This document shows, in pieces, positions 28,001 to 39,235 of a stretch of 64,000 nucleotides of DNA. Origin of the DNA: Timema cristinae (taxonomy: Eukaryota; Arthropoda; Insecta; Phasmatodea; Timematidae); the NCBI GenBank assembly GCA_039000515.1, contig JBCFYV010001001.1, forward strand, positions 14,541,925 through 14,605,924, in the 5' to 3' direction. The notes under the pieces are model-generated. The model was not told the origin of the DNA. It was given only the letters and a program-made list of their open reading frames with translations, and searched no databases. Position 1 is the stretch's first letter; the number at the start of each line of letters is the position of its first letter. A program made the position numbers and the translations under genes.

Positions 28001-31000
28001 CTTCCGACAGTCAAAATTTGGGTATATACCTAAATGTTGACTGTCATAAGTCAGCTGTGAGCTGTCAGTCAGCACCAAAGAAGCCACGGGGCTACTGTAG
28101 ATAATGAAAATCAAGGAAATTATGATTTCATAGCAACCTTTATTAATTTTTCATTAGCTATTTAAATAATAATAATAATTATTATTATTATTATATTAAT
28201 TTTTTAGCACCACGTCTTAATACCAGTTCGGGTTATACACTTTAAGTACTAATTACACTAATGGATTAGGAATTGGGAAGGTTGAATTAAAGGTTAGAAT
28301 TAGAGAGAATGATAGTAAACAGGTGATGCAGTCCAAGGTAAGAAGGATCTACTAGCCCATAGAGAACACTATAAATAAGTTTTGTCACAATTCCAAAGTT
28401 CTGAGTTAAGCCTAATTGTTTGGTATAAGCAGCTTTAAGTAGAGCATTTTATTGTTGTTTATATTAATTGTTGTTACTAATTTTATATTTAATTTTAACT
28501 TTCTAAACAAAGAAGAAGCAGATAATGAGTGTGGCGATAAAGCAACACCTGAAAAAATTTAACTTTAAATGAACGAGAGAAGGACTAAGTATAATGATAT
28601 TCACTGTGGAGAAAATATACTGAAAGGGTAGTTCTCACCACTGCAGGTTGGTATGCAAACGTACAAGCAAGTGTAAGGGAGTACGAGTACCTCGGGTGAT
28701 ATTTGCAGATGAGCCTGGCAGTGGGATGGAGATCAAGTCTAAAATACAATCTTGTAATCCTGCTGCTACTACAATCTCAGCACCCTATGCAAGATAAGAC
28801 ACACAACCTGTCGGAGGAACACAAGCTTGGCCTGCACAGAATACTGATCGAGCTGATTGTTCTTTACAGAATTTGTACATGAAATACCCACAAATGAGAC
28901 CTGACTAAGCTGCTTGTTTTAAGATATAAGGTTCTGAGAAAAAGCTTCAGACAAGTTTATGACAAGGCTAACGGAGAATGGAGACTCCAATACAACAGGG
29001 AATTTGACAACTTATATAATAACCTGAATATTATGTCCGTCATGACACCCCATAGATTCCAATGAGCTGGTCACTTCAAGTGAATGGATGTAATCAGGTG
29101 TCTGAAAATGTCGAATACCAGACCAGCAGGCAAAAGATCCATAGGTGGAAGTACAGAGAGAGAGGTGGATGGGTCTTACAAGGCCCTCAACCACATATGA
29201 ATACAGCAAAGAGATGGAATAGGACAGACAACAGTAGGGGAAAGGTTCAATGGCGGTGCACTGTCCATTTGGACTAGTTGTGTAAAGTAAGTAAAAACAG
29301 GCTTTACTAGCAGAGGGCTTAAAAATTATCTTTTTTATCACAGTATCTTAATATCTGTTCAGGTTATACACTTTACATATGTAGGATAGTTACACTAATG
29401 GGGTAGGGAGGAAGAAGGACGCATTTTAGAGGTAATCTAGCAGCATTTGCGTGGAAGGAGAGTGGAAAACGATTTAGGATAAATCATCCTCAGTAGATGT
29501 GACTGAGATTCTAACCTCAATCTTCCCATCATCAGTAGGCTGGTCTAACACTAGATTGACACCTTAGACTATTCGGCCACTGAAGCGGGTGAAAACTATC
29601 TTAACCTACAATAATAAAGAATATATATAGCTAATCATTCAGCTTTAGCAACTGTAATTTTAATAGCAGGTTAAAAGGATTATCTGATATAGAAATAATA
29701 AATTTATATTTCGGCCGCCAGGATTTAAGACGTGCCCTACCAGGTCGACCTTGATACCAGCTCAATCATGGTAGTCAAAATGACCCAATAAAGGAAGTAT
29801 ACTCACTTGAAGAGAACCGGTCTATCTTGGAGACATGCCATCGCCTGAGCAAGCAGTTCACTCGTCTCGGGTGACTCAATATTCCTGCAATGTGTCTGGG
29901 TCCACCTGTATAATCTCTCCAAAGCAGACTCCTGTAAAACAGAATCATATAAGAAAAGGTTATTCTGATCTGTAAAAATTGGTCCTAATTTCTTATGAAC
30001 ATATCAACCAATTTATTTGCAAAATAGTGTAAATTATTTAAAGTGTTTAAGGTTTTCGTTTATCTAGTTTATAATAAAAAATAAAATCAAGGAATTGATG
30101 GATATGTAGCAAAAAGTAACAAACAGTTTAAATAATTTACACTATTTTGCAAATAAAGGGGTTGATCTGTTAATAAGAAATTTGAACAAATTTTTAAGGA
30201 TTTATATATATATAATATATATATTTTTTTTTTTTCGATCAAGTTTTTCATTTAATTTATTTGGGGTATTTAATGTGCACTTTCTGAACTGACTAATTAT
30301 ATCAGCACACAGCTTACAAACTAACTTAAATCTAAAACAAACACAACATCTAGCCCCCGACTGTGAATTCTTCAATGTCAAAGGGAAAAACCAAATTTAA
30401 CCAATGATAAATTTTTCAACCATGCCAGAATTCAAACTCAGGGCCCTTAGCTCAGTAGACAGAAACGCTACTGATTGATCTAAGGTTTTTTTTTAAAAAT
30501 CCATTACTGTTTTCAGCCTGTGGCCTGGGTCAATTTTTTATTCAAGACCTATATTTTCCATTACCGGCCCTGTCATGGCTTCATATGCCTTGTAATCTAA
30601 CTAAAGACTAAGATTGGCACAACACCTAGTCCCCATTCATTAATTTATTAATATGAAAGGGTAAACCTATATTTTATCAATGATGTCTTCCGGCCACACC
30701 GGGAATTGAACCTGGGACCCCTAGCTCAGTTAGTAGCTTGTCTGCCTACTAAGCTAAGGTGTCGGGAAATAAATCAAGTAAAGTCAAATATAAATTAAGT
30801 GCAAAAATGTGGATGGATATAATCGTGTACCTATTTAAATAAGCAAAATCATTAACTTTAGATAAAAGTTAATAGCTTTTAACCAGCAAAAACATTTCAG
30901 AGAACATGCAAGTAGTTTATATTACCACCTCAACCATTTAAATTTGGTAGCATTGATGTATCACCAATCACCTATTAGTTTTATTGAATATTTTAGGTTG

Positions 31001-34000
31001 AAAATTAGATTCTAACGATTTGTGAGAAATCTTTATTAGTTACAAATGAGATACCATGATATGAAATAAAAACTACAGCAAAGCAGATCAAATTTGATCT
31101 AATGTAGTATATCCAGCACTCCGGATTTGTTTTAAATGAATGAATGTGCATTTTTTTTAGAGCTATCGACACTTGTCTAGTGTCGTGAACAAGTTTAGTT
31201 TCAAAATATGCACACACAAGGGTTAACAAATTGAAAATTTTGGGATTAGTTGGTCTTCCTTAATCTTTATAGCTTGTAGACATTTAAAAAATATTTTTCA
31301 AGATGTATTTGCAGTTATTTTGTGAATTAAATATTTGTAATTTTATTGCATGCATCAAGTGGTTATGTATTTTTCTATGAGTTTCAATGTGATTAGACTA
31401 AAAAGTACACTGTTCTGCATGCTGCACCAATTTAATTAGAGGTGTATGTGATATAATGTTCTACTCCGAGGCGTGAGATTTAACTACATTGCACAACGTT
31501 CTGCAGAGTACGCTAATCCACTATGTGAAGCAGTACTCCTCATTATTTTATGTTATTTTTGCTAGCTTATAAACTTGTTCATGTGTGATGATAACAGATA
31601 GTTTACTGTGGGCATTGGATTTTAGTTGTGTTAAAATCAACCAAACAGGTTTTTAAATAATTTTGTGCAAATCTATTCAGGTGCTGCATTTATTTTGCAG
31701 GTACATTAAGCTCTCAATATACACAGTTAATACATTTTGAAGGGTTCTGCACCAATTAACATATATATATATATATTTGTTTCAAAGGCTAATTAAAGTT
31801 AAAAAGATTCTGATTATGAAAGAAAAGCTTTTAATAAAATGATGCGCTCAAGGTAGGGGGGAAAAAATGGCATTTACACTGTCAGGTGTGTGTCATCTCA
31901 CTATATACAACATATATTATGTTTTAGTGTCAGTTAATAAATGGCAATGGTAGTTGTAGGTGGAAGTATTGCCACAGTGTAGGTATCTAAGAATCCTGTG
32001 TAGCTCAAATATGTTTAAGTTGACTACTTACTGTGACACTTAAGTGCTAGAAATAACAGTTAAAACTAAATTTAAAAAATGGCAAGTGGCACTATCCTAC
32101 CTGATAAAGAGCCATTTGCTCCATGATATCCAGGGCCGCAGTCTGATGGCCCGATTGCATGAGAGTCCTGCAGTTGGTATGGATACTCTGCACTCGCTCC
32201 AGTGCGATAAAGAACTGGCTGGTGATTGGTGTGTCTCGCGAACCTCCGCGAAGAGTGGTTTGTTCACTTGGGGATAGCTGAAAACTGCGCAGGAAAGCCC
32301 CAGCCACCTCTTGTTGGAGGGTCAACTTCTCACTAGGATAAATAAAATATAAATAATACATCAAGAGGAGAACAGCAGGACAAACAATATGCAAAAATGG
32401 TGTATTATTTTTATACGCATACCCCATAAATATGAGATTATAAAATGGAAATAATTGTATTAATCACCGTACCTTATTAACTTTGAACACTATATAGCAA
32501 ATATGTGATTATTATTTATAAACAAAAAGTACTTTTAAAAAAATCTTTACTGGGGAGAGAAATAATCAAAAACTTTCTAATTAACATCTAAACAAATATA
32601 CAGCAGAGTTGTTTGTAAAGTGAACAAAATAGGATGTCCTAAATTTAATTCATAGCTTGAATGGAGCGTTTAATGCCAGGATCACAATCAACTTAATAGT
32701 CATATAAAGTAACATTAAACTAATGTAAAGAAACTAATGTGTGATTCACATAACATAACTTGAAAACTCGAGCAAAACACAGACAAATGATTGGAACTGT
32801 GTAAAAACAAATTTTTTCACCTAAATGAAACCCAATCATTTAGGGCTGATTTGGCTGCAAGTACTTGCAATAGAAGCTTACTGAATATACTAAATAAAAT
32901 GTAATAAGAGACTACGACGTTTTAGAGTTTGCGAATGATGAAAAAATCCACCAAAGAATTGGTTTGGATGCCATAAACAAACATATGCAGTAAGTTACTA
33001 AATATCCCTGTGACGTCACCTGACACATGATTAGCTAGCTAGAACATGTGTTACCTTCACTTAATGTGAAAGTTCTCCCCTAGACAACTTTAAGTTACGT
33101 GAACATGAAGTGAACATTAAGTTAACTGCATCATGATGGCTTCCATTTAAAAACATGAGGAGAACTGTTATGTTACATTACATTTAAGTGAATGTTAAGT
33201 TGATCTTAATCCTGGCATAAATGAAAACACAAAACACACCCATTCTATGAATGATTAATATTTTACTAAATGTTTTAACAGACAAAAATGAATTAGACAG
33301 ATTGAAAACACAGTTTTAATCTCAACTCAAAATCAAAAGTAGTTAATCATCAGATAGGCCCTATCACTCTTTATATATATTAATATGCAATTACCTATAA
33401 AATAACACAATTTAGTGAAATATTATTAAAGTTGACCACAAAAAAGTTTATATTTTCTAAAAGGATCTTCGTACGAAAATTATACTGTATGGAAACTATG
33501 TGGGCAAACATTTGGATGAGAGAGTAAAATTTCTCTGTAACTTAAGAGAGGAAGATGCATCAAGATGAAGAGGTGGCAGACAAACAGCAAAGCAGGGGGA
33601 ACTAAGACCTAGCTAATATTAATTCTTTACATAGCTCCTACCATTGGAGGAGTAGCTTCAAAACCGACTGTATGACTTGAAATGAACACCACATTCTCAC
33701 CCTATACATCCAACAAGTAGGTTAGCTAGGAGTGAAAAGAAAATACACAGTTATTGCCAAGATAATGACGAAACTACCCGCTTCGGTGGCCGCATGGTCT
33801 AATGTGCTACTCTCCCAATACACAAGACTACTGATGACAGGGCGATTGTGGTTCAATCCTGGTCGGGTGTACTGAGGGTGGTTTTTCCTAAATGGTTTCC
33901 CGCCAAATGTGGGCACACGTCTTCTAAATTCAACCTTTCTCATTATTAATTCATTAGCATAATAAGTACATAAGCATGTAACCCAAATGAGTAGTAAGAT

Positions 34001-37000
34001 GCACTGCTAAAAAAAAGACTATGAAATTTACACTGTCCACTCTGGTGGTTGGATTGTTAAAGGCATAACTCTCGCAATAGACTGGACTGTCGGTGACATG
34101 AAGATTGGGATTGGAATCCTGGTCACTTGTACCGAGGTGGTTTCATATGAAAATGCAAATCAACTTCTTCTAAACTCAACCTTCTTCATCCCTAGCCCGT
34201 TAACGTAATTAATAGTAAATAAACTAGCCTGAATGTGTAATAAGATGCAGTGACAAAACATTCTTACCTTTCTGCTTGAAGTTTATTAGTTTGCTCGATG
34301 AGATGACGTGTTTGAGTTTTGGTGGCTTGAAGACGTGAAGTCATATTTTGAACAGAGTTATTCATGGCAGAAACATCATTGTAGATACTGTCTAGAGCTT
34401 CTTTCACCTCTCGAAATGATGACAGGAAATTCTAAAAAAAAAAATTACACAACTTATTTGAATTAAGGCGGTGAGCTGGCGGTCTAGGGGTAAGGTGTCG
34501 GACTTCTATGCTAGGGGTCCGGGGTTCAATCCTCGGTCCCGGCACAAATTTATCTGATTACCAAACCCTTCCTTCACCTCTGACAAGACATCTTGTGAAT
34601 GTGGGGAATGCCAGGCCTCCACCGTGGTTCAAATCTCACGTTAAACTGTAGGTCCTCAATTTCATCTCACAATCACCCTACCATTACACATTAGCGTAAG
34701 TGCGTACAACCCGAACGGGTAGTAAGACGCGGTGCTAATAATAATAATAATATTTTAATTAAGTATGTGTGTTTGCATGCATCTGCATGTGTATGCGCTG
34801 AATTCAACTGTCAGTGAGCTAAAACGTCAAAACCAAGTGTATTAGAAGAGGATAAATGTTAAGAAAATCAAAATCAATAAAAATAAATGTGTAAATATCA
34901 CACATCTAAAGTTCGACCAATAGTCTAAAAACTAAAGTAATTCAGTACTGATTACTTATGTTACGCAAGTTAATCTATTTAAGCCTGAAGGCCTATTAAC
35001 TTATTAATAAATTGTTTTGTAGGGCTTTATTAGAATTAAGCATTGTATAAGCAAGTTATGTATGTAAGAAATGTAATTTTGTTTTTAATCTGAATGGGTA
35101 GTGAAACACAATGACAAAAAAAAAAAAACATATTTTATAATCATTTTTAAGCTACCCCCAAAACAATAAACATATCATCTAAACATGAGTGAAGGATCAT
35201 AAGATTAATAATGCAGTATTTAGATTAAAAATAAACAATTTCTTTAAAACATATTTTCACAAAAATAACACTACCAAACAGCGTTATAGATTATGTACTT
35301 ATAACACTTTAAAGGGAGAGGGGTTAAAGTATTTTGCTTTGATTATAAAACAATACATTAATTTGTGGGCTCACTAAATAACCATTACTGTATTAACGCC
35401 ATATTGATTAACTACCACTTCTTTCCACAATGTACACTGTGACCATTTAGCTATTAACTAGACTCTAAATAAATAAGTGTACATTAATGCTATTTCTAAA
35501 GTTAAAGTGTTTCAGGAAATACTGATGAATTTGACTGAATAATACCCTGTGTGTAGATTTATGATTTTCCAAATTTGGACTTAAATTGCATTAATATTTT
35601 ATGTACCGTATTTCCCTTTCAAATATAGATGATAGTGTTATTTTCATAAAAATATTTTTTTCAAATATAGGCCTATATTGTTTGCGTGAGAACCAATAAA
35701 GGGTCTACAGCTTAATTTTAAAGTAACAAAAAATTACCGACCAGCATGCTAGCCCAACAGGGGGCTTATCTAGTCTGGTATGATGGTGAGAGAAGAGGTT
35801 GGATTCTAATCCCAGTCAGGTGTATAGGGGGTGAGTTTTCCACTCTACTTCCATGAAAATGTGGGTACATTTTCTATAGGGTTGCACACAAAGTGATAAG
35901 ACAACAAACTGGCTGACACAAGAGGATAAATTGGCCGACATGATCAGAACCATATGAAAGATAAAAAACCGAAAGATCAAATTAAAACAATTATATGGAA
36001 GGCTGGGTGGGTCAAGTGGCCGACACGACTTGGACCAAATGCTAGACCAGCCCCCATATAGAACACTTGATGGACAGCCAAGTGGCTAACACAAGAGTAC
36101 CAACTGTGAGAAAAGCTTCGAGATGGATCCAGTTAATAGTTGGTTAAGTGACAGAGCAGTTAATACAATGCATTCATGTCCCTTTAAGCGAGCTATACTC
36201 CTCTTTCCAACACATTAGACTATGTCATTAATAAACTTGAGTAACTACTAAAAACGGTACATCAACAAAATGTCCTTTGCTTCGATGGTTGAATGGTATA
36301 AGGTGTCTTTCTCGCAATACACTGAACTGTCGATGACGAGAAGATCGGGGTTTGAATCCTGTAAGAGCGTACAGAGGATTTTCTTTTATTAATAGTTCTC
36401 CACAGTTTTCTTCGCAAATGAGGATAAACATCTTCCAAAATCAACATTCCTTCTTTAATCTACTAGGGTAATTAGTTCTTATGTGTATTAACCAAACGGA
36501 TAGTAAAACACATTGCTAAGAAGATAAGTACAGTTTGGTGCATCATTTTAAAATCGTGCACTAACTAATAACCTTTTCTGAATGATTTTATATTATTAAA
36601 AGCGACAAAATAGTGTGTTGAATAAGTATCTTAGGTGTGTTGAAAGTGAGGGTGGATAGAGCTCAATAGGTCTACATTAGCTACCAACTTCGTTTCTGGC
36701 AGTTCTTTTATTTACACTGTTATTTAGCCCTGCTTATTCATCAAGTACAATTTTAGAGTTTATAATAAATATTCGCCTTCTTTCCTTACTCAGATCAGAT
36801 ACTGTAATTCATGTCATTAAAAAAACTCATTTGTTCACAGATACTCTATATTGTAGCCCTATTTATTAATACAATACAACTATTCAAAATTATAACAAAG
36901 CAAGTTAAATTATATTAGGTTTTGAAAAGTGCAAATTGTAGGCAGATATTAAAATTAAAAAAACACTTTTAAATATTAAGATTTTACTAGCTAAGTGAAC

Positions 37001-38448
37001 CCCACACTTTGAATGTTTCATCAAATACTTTAGGGGAGGAAGGAGGCAGGGGTAATTTCAATGAGGGGTGAAGGTGAGGACCCTCCTGAACCTCATCTTT
37101 CTATGTTCATGTACAGGCCTACCACTTTGTTGGTTTTGTATTAACTTGTTGCCACTTTGGCTACTCTTAACTAACTTACATTCATCTTGATGTTTGTTTA
37201 AATAGCAATTGGCCCCTTCATGCCGGCCACTTGGCTGTCTATAAATAAATTTGTCCTCCTATATGGGAGCTTATCAAGCAGTTGGTCCAAGTCGTTTTTA
37301 GGTGTCTAGCAATTACTTTGTCCACAAGTTTGGGGGAAAGTATGATTCAACGGCAGGATTATTTTTTTTCTGTGTCAAATTATTAGAAATTGAATGCACA
37401 ACATGAGCAAATTTTCGATTACATTTAAATAGTAATAATAACAATAATAAAACAATAGTAATACTAAATAAAATTATTTTAGGCATAACATTTAAAAATA
37501 AATTAACCAAACTTAACCTAACCTTACAAAGTATGAAAATTAAATTATATTACACTTAGAGACTATTTATTTCCATGCTAAGTTGTTGTGTGTATTCTGA
37601 TAGAGACATTTTAATAAATACATTATGTAAATATACAATCAAAATATTTTAATGGATGACTATTTTTTGTATCTTATGGAATTAGTAACCCTGCAAGTTT
37701 TAATATTTTTTGTAAAAAAAAAGATTTTCTCAAAAGGAAACAAACATTCCCTAACCTAGTATTTTATAAGACTATGCTTCAAAATAGCAATTGGATAAGT
37801 TTTCTAAAATAATTGTTTAAAGATTTGATTTTTTTTTAACATTTGTTTTCTTTTTATTGAAAATTTGATTATGTTGTTGTGTGTATAAGTGCTAGAAAAC
37901 CTTACATTTCTCATAATTTGAGAGAAAAAAAATCATGCCTTCGCCACTCACAAGTTTGTTCTCTAGTGTCTGCCACTTGGCCGTTTGTAACTTTATAATA
38001 TGCCTATGTGTAAGGTTGACTAGTAGTTAGTCTAAGTCATGTCAAATAGTCTACAACCAATCTTGAAAATAATTTCTTATAGGCTAGCTTGTCGGCCAGT
38101 TTATATGGTGCCTTTTTTCTTGCGCTCTCCCTCATCCATACTCCCATTAGCATTATTAATTATATATAATCAGCCCGAACAGCACGCGGTGAAATAATGT
38201 AAAACAAAATTAATTAGGTTTACCTCATTTATAACAATACTTCGTTTCTCAATTTTACTTCTTAGATTTCTTCTTGCCAATAAAGTGTTTTCAGTAAAAA
38301 ACGTAGACAATTCCTTAAGAGCTTCTAAAGTGTCTTTATCATTTTCCAATCTCGTCTCCAATATTTTATTTAATCTTCTTGATAGCAAATTATTTACACC
38401 TTTATAACCCAAATCATCTACATTAACAATCTCATTTGACGTTGACAT
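19054..38448 (-). CDS. COG6: Conserved oligomeric Golgi complex subunit 6 (COG6), complete, 10 exons
   Basis: Subunit of the COG tethering complex (lobe B), which acts on the cytosolic face of the Golgi in retrograde vesicle traffic and glycosylation (established for the family). Exons on the minus strand: 38448-38224, 34431-34268, 32332-32101, 29931-29807, 27730-27510, 25214-25054, 23192-22962, 21500-21339, 20396-20235, 19281-19054 (TAA). Together they make 1911 nt, or 636 aa, close to the roughly 657 aa of human COG6, with all phases consistent and no frameshift. Family landmarks run in order: [17 protein letters not shown] near residue 30, then TRRNLR-like LARRNLR, a coiled-coil exon ([20 protein letters not shown]), [57 protein letters not shown], and a C-terminal [13 protein letters not shown] chose ATG 38448 (MSTSNE); an upstream in-frame ATG at 38478 would add 10 residues. 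The gene diverges from the NDUFA3-like gene. Introns hold SINEs, LINE fragments and foldback repeats. Confidence 0.95.
19800..20215 (+). repeat. Dispersed repeat family R2, copy near COG6 exon 9
   Basis: Contains CTGATGAGTTCTGATAGAAT, then aatggcagcaatgtaaagtg, tttgtgttcgttcctt and ataatacaattac..ggttttcct. The same order recurs at 22550-22875, and partly at 20655-20830 and 18195-18330. Confidence 0.6.
20655..20830 (+). repeat. Repeat family R2, 3' part
   Basis: Shares gtaaagtgcgaactgtgttc, ttgtgttcacccc, taccttcttcc and ataatacaattgcctca with the copy at 19800. Confidence 0.6.
22190..22375 (+). repeat. SINE family C, 3' two-thirds
   Basis: Contains aaggactggatgttatg, ggcatatgaagctacg and gacccaggtcgtggctgg. 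Confidence 0.65.
22550..22875 (+). repeat. Repeat family R2, near-full copy in COG6 intron 7
   Basis: CTGATGAGTTCCAATATAAT followed by GAAAT, then aatggcagcaacgttaagtg and the same 3' block as at 19800. Confidence 0.6.
23309..23530 (-). repeat. SINE family A
   Basis: taccgtgtcttactactcat tail and ggattcagactccgatctcc head region in reverse. Confidence 0.65.
24236..24455 (+). repeat. SINE family A
   Basis: gatgaccacatggtctacta head; gtgcactgaggtttttttcc body; gggtagtcagatgtgttgct tail. Confidence 0.65.
24690..24845 (+). repeat. SINE family A fragment with a 16-G run
   Basis: gtcagaattcaaactccaac, then G16 (24724-24739), then ctgtacttggggtgattttt and gtgtaattaaacgtgg. The G run interrupts the tRNA-like head. 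Confidence 0.5.
25413..25690 (-). repeat. tRNA-derived SINE family B, full length
   Basis: Reverse complement of the 34445 copy, starting with (ATT)n and tagcaccgcgtcttactacc and ending in the tRNA-like head with box B ggttcaatcc. Confidence 0.8.
25800..26040 (-). repeat. SINE family C broken by an A-type tail fragment
   Basis: The gtttccagcctgtggccga piece and the ggcttactaggcctgtcatgg piece are split by a SINE-A tail piece (about 25873-25925). Confidence 0.5.
26290..26850 (+). mobile_element. LINE ORF2 3' end, many stops
   Basis: Across several frames it reads [45 protein letters not shown] and [20 protein letters not shown], in the order of an RTE-like ORF2 C-terminus. It ends with a ggccacaggctgg tail also found at the SINE-C 3' end. 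It lies in COG6 intron 5, antisense. Confidence 0.75.
26935..27050 (+). repeat. tRNA-derived SINE family D
   Basis: Head cgattcctggaaagctaaatg plus box B GGGTTCAATTCC, then gtgtccaggtgtcattttt. Also at 510, 45585 and 45920. Confidence 0.6.
28200..28300 (-). repeat. SINE family A, tail fragment
   Basis: tagcaccacgtcttaatacc and gaattgggaaggttgaatta in reverse, preceded by an (ATT)n run. Confidence 0.55.
28780..29285 (+). mobile_element. LINE ORF2 C-terminal fragment, second type
   Basis: Readable pieces are [38 protein letters not shown] and RPAGKRSIG, matching the usual RGEWRLRYNRELYDLYNEPD..RLRWAGHV..RPAGKRS order. Stops and frame changes show decay. It lies in COG6 intron 4, antisense. 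Confidence 0.75.
29333..29595 (-). repeat. SINE family A, near full
   Basis: Reverse copy with gcgtggaaggagagtggaaa and a head ending ggccactgaagcgggtg. Confidence 0.65.
29975..30200. repeat. Foldback inverted repeat in COG6 intron 3
   Basis: Arms of about 60 nt. The core TTGCAAAATAGTGTAAATTA at 30017 has its exact complement at about 30134-30153, and homology extends outward through atttcttat and beyond. The spacer is about 85 nt. The family is unknown. Confidence 0.7.
30235..30487 (-). repeat. SINE family C variant with different 3' tail
   Basis: The minus strand keeps the tRNA-like head (agctcagtagacag, box B degraded). Its tail reads agaaagtgcacattaaatac, as at 61110-61285. Confidence 0.55.
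30488..30770 (-). repeat. tRNA-derived SINE family C, full length
   Basis: On the minus strand the head has box A-like TAGCTTAGTAGG and box B-like GGTTCAATTCC, then a body ending ggccacaggctg-like sequence and an A/T tail. It is inserted beside an older related copy at 30300-30485 in COG6 intron 3. Confidence 0.8.
33775..34015 (+). repeat. tRNA-derived SINE family A
   Basis: Head gcttcggtggccgcatggtc with box B GGTTCAATCC; the body has gtactgagggtggtttttcc. It ends gagtagtaagatgcactgct then poly-A. Confidence 0.75.
34030..34262 (+). repeat. SINE family A, in tandem with the preceding copy, abutting COG6 exon 2
   Basis: tggtggttggattgttaaagg head and tgtaccgaggtggtttcat; the tail gtgtaataagatgcagtgac ends about 5 bp before the exon 2 donor side. 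Confidence 0.7.
34445..34745 (+). repeat. tRNA-derived SINE family B, full length
   Basis: Box A-like TGGCGGTCTAGGGG and box B GGTTCAATCC in the head. The body has gacaagacatcttgtgaatg; the tail is cgggtagtaagacgcggtgc then (TAA)n. The tail is shared with family A. Confidence 0.8.
35745..35882 (+). repeat. SINE family A, 5' half
   Basis: ggattctaatcccagtcagg and gggggtgagttttccactct; cut off at the foldback element. Confidence 0.5.
35882..38115. mobile_element. Foldback-type element with subterminal GGCCGACAC-like units (COG6 intron 1)
   Basis: A roughly 80-nt unit (about 36010-36090) with CGACTTGGACCAA..TGCT..CCCATATAG..GACAGCCAAGTGGC recurs inverted at about 37215-37305 and, more diverged, at about 37965-38110. 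Further ggccgaca/ggctgacac motifs mark both outer edges. The interior has no recognisable gene and hosts a SINE (36275-36525). The boundaries and superfamily are uncertain. Confidence 0.5.
36275..36525 (+). repeat. SINE family A inside the foldback element
   Basis: Head cgatggttgaatggtataag with GGTTTGAATCC; tail aacggatagtaaaacacatt. Confidence 0.65.
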
Positions 38449-39235
38449 TTTTTCTTCTCGATAATAAACATCAAACACAAAACAATATTTGTGACATTTA
38501 TACCAACAATAAAACAGTACACAGGGTACAAGCGAATATAATAAGGGGAAGAGAGAACAGCGCTGTTATCGGTGAGCGTGGTGTTGAAAACAACCGCTAA
38601 TTCAAACCCGAACCCTATAAAATATTCTAATGTTTAAGAATCAATTTACAAGAATTTTACTTAACACTATCCACATGTAGGCACATCAGATTAGTTACAG
38701 ATAGTTTCATAGGTATTTTAAAAAAGAAAAGGAAAATAATATTTCATTTCGCATTCAAAGTATGTCTACTACTCTGAACAGAGCACCTCACTACCTCAAT
38801 TCACAAAACTAGATCATGTTAATAATCCTGTGTTATCATTGTTAGAGAGGACTAAGATTTATTATTGTATTTTAAGTTAGAATATTATATTTCATAATAT
38901 ATCCTTGGATTTGTAATACTTATTTTGAGGATGTGTATAACTTAAATAATTGAAAGTAAAAATAACTTTTATTTTATTTTCTAATAGTACTTAGTCCAGA
39001 CGTTAAAACAAATTAATAACATTATAAAATATCATTGATTTCTATAATAGCTATAACTGGATGGACATATACAGCTAAAATTTTCTATCTGTCGTCTGCA
39101 CACCATTATGTAAGAGAGAAGAAACTTTTCGGGTGGTGTGTTTATGTCCATCTAATATAAATATAGTATAGAGATCACTTCTGGCAGGAGTTTAATAATT
39201 TAAGTTAGCAAAACTGAGCTAAATTTAATATTAAA
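38449..39235. promoter_or_regulatory. Shared upstream region of COG6 and the NDUFA3-like gene (bidirectional promoter candidate)
   Basis: The two start codons are 787 bp apart and point away from each other, so both 5' UTRs and core promoters should lie here. Around 38520-38600 the sequence is locally less AT-rich (next to the COG6 side). A TATA-like AT-rich run lies near 39155-39170, about 70 bp before the NDUFA3-like ATG. No repeat is obvious in this stretch, unlike the flanking introns. Transcription start sites cannot be placed from sequence alone. Confidence 0.5.

Noticed and set aside
32044..32277. Plus-strand 77-codon frame
   Set aside because: Antisense of COG6 exon 3.
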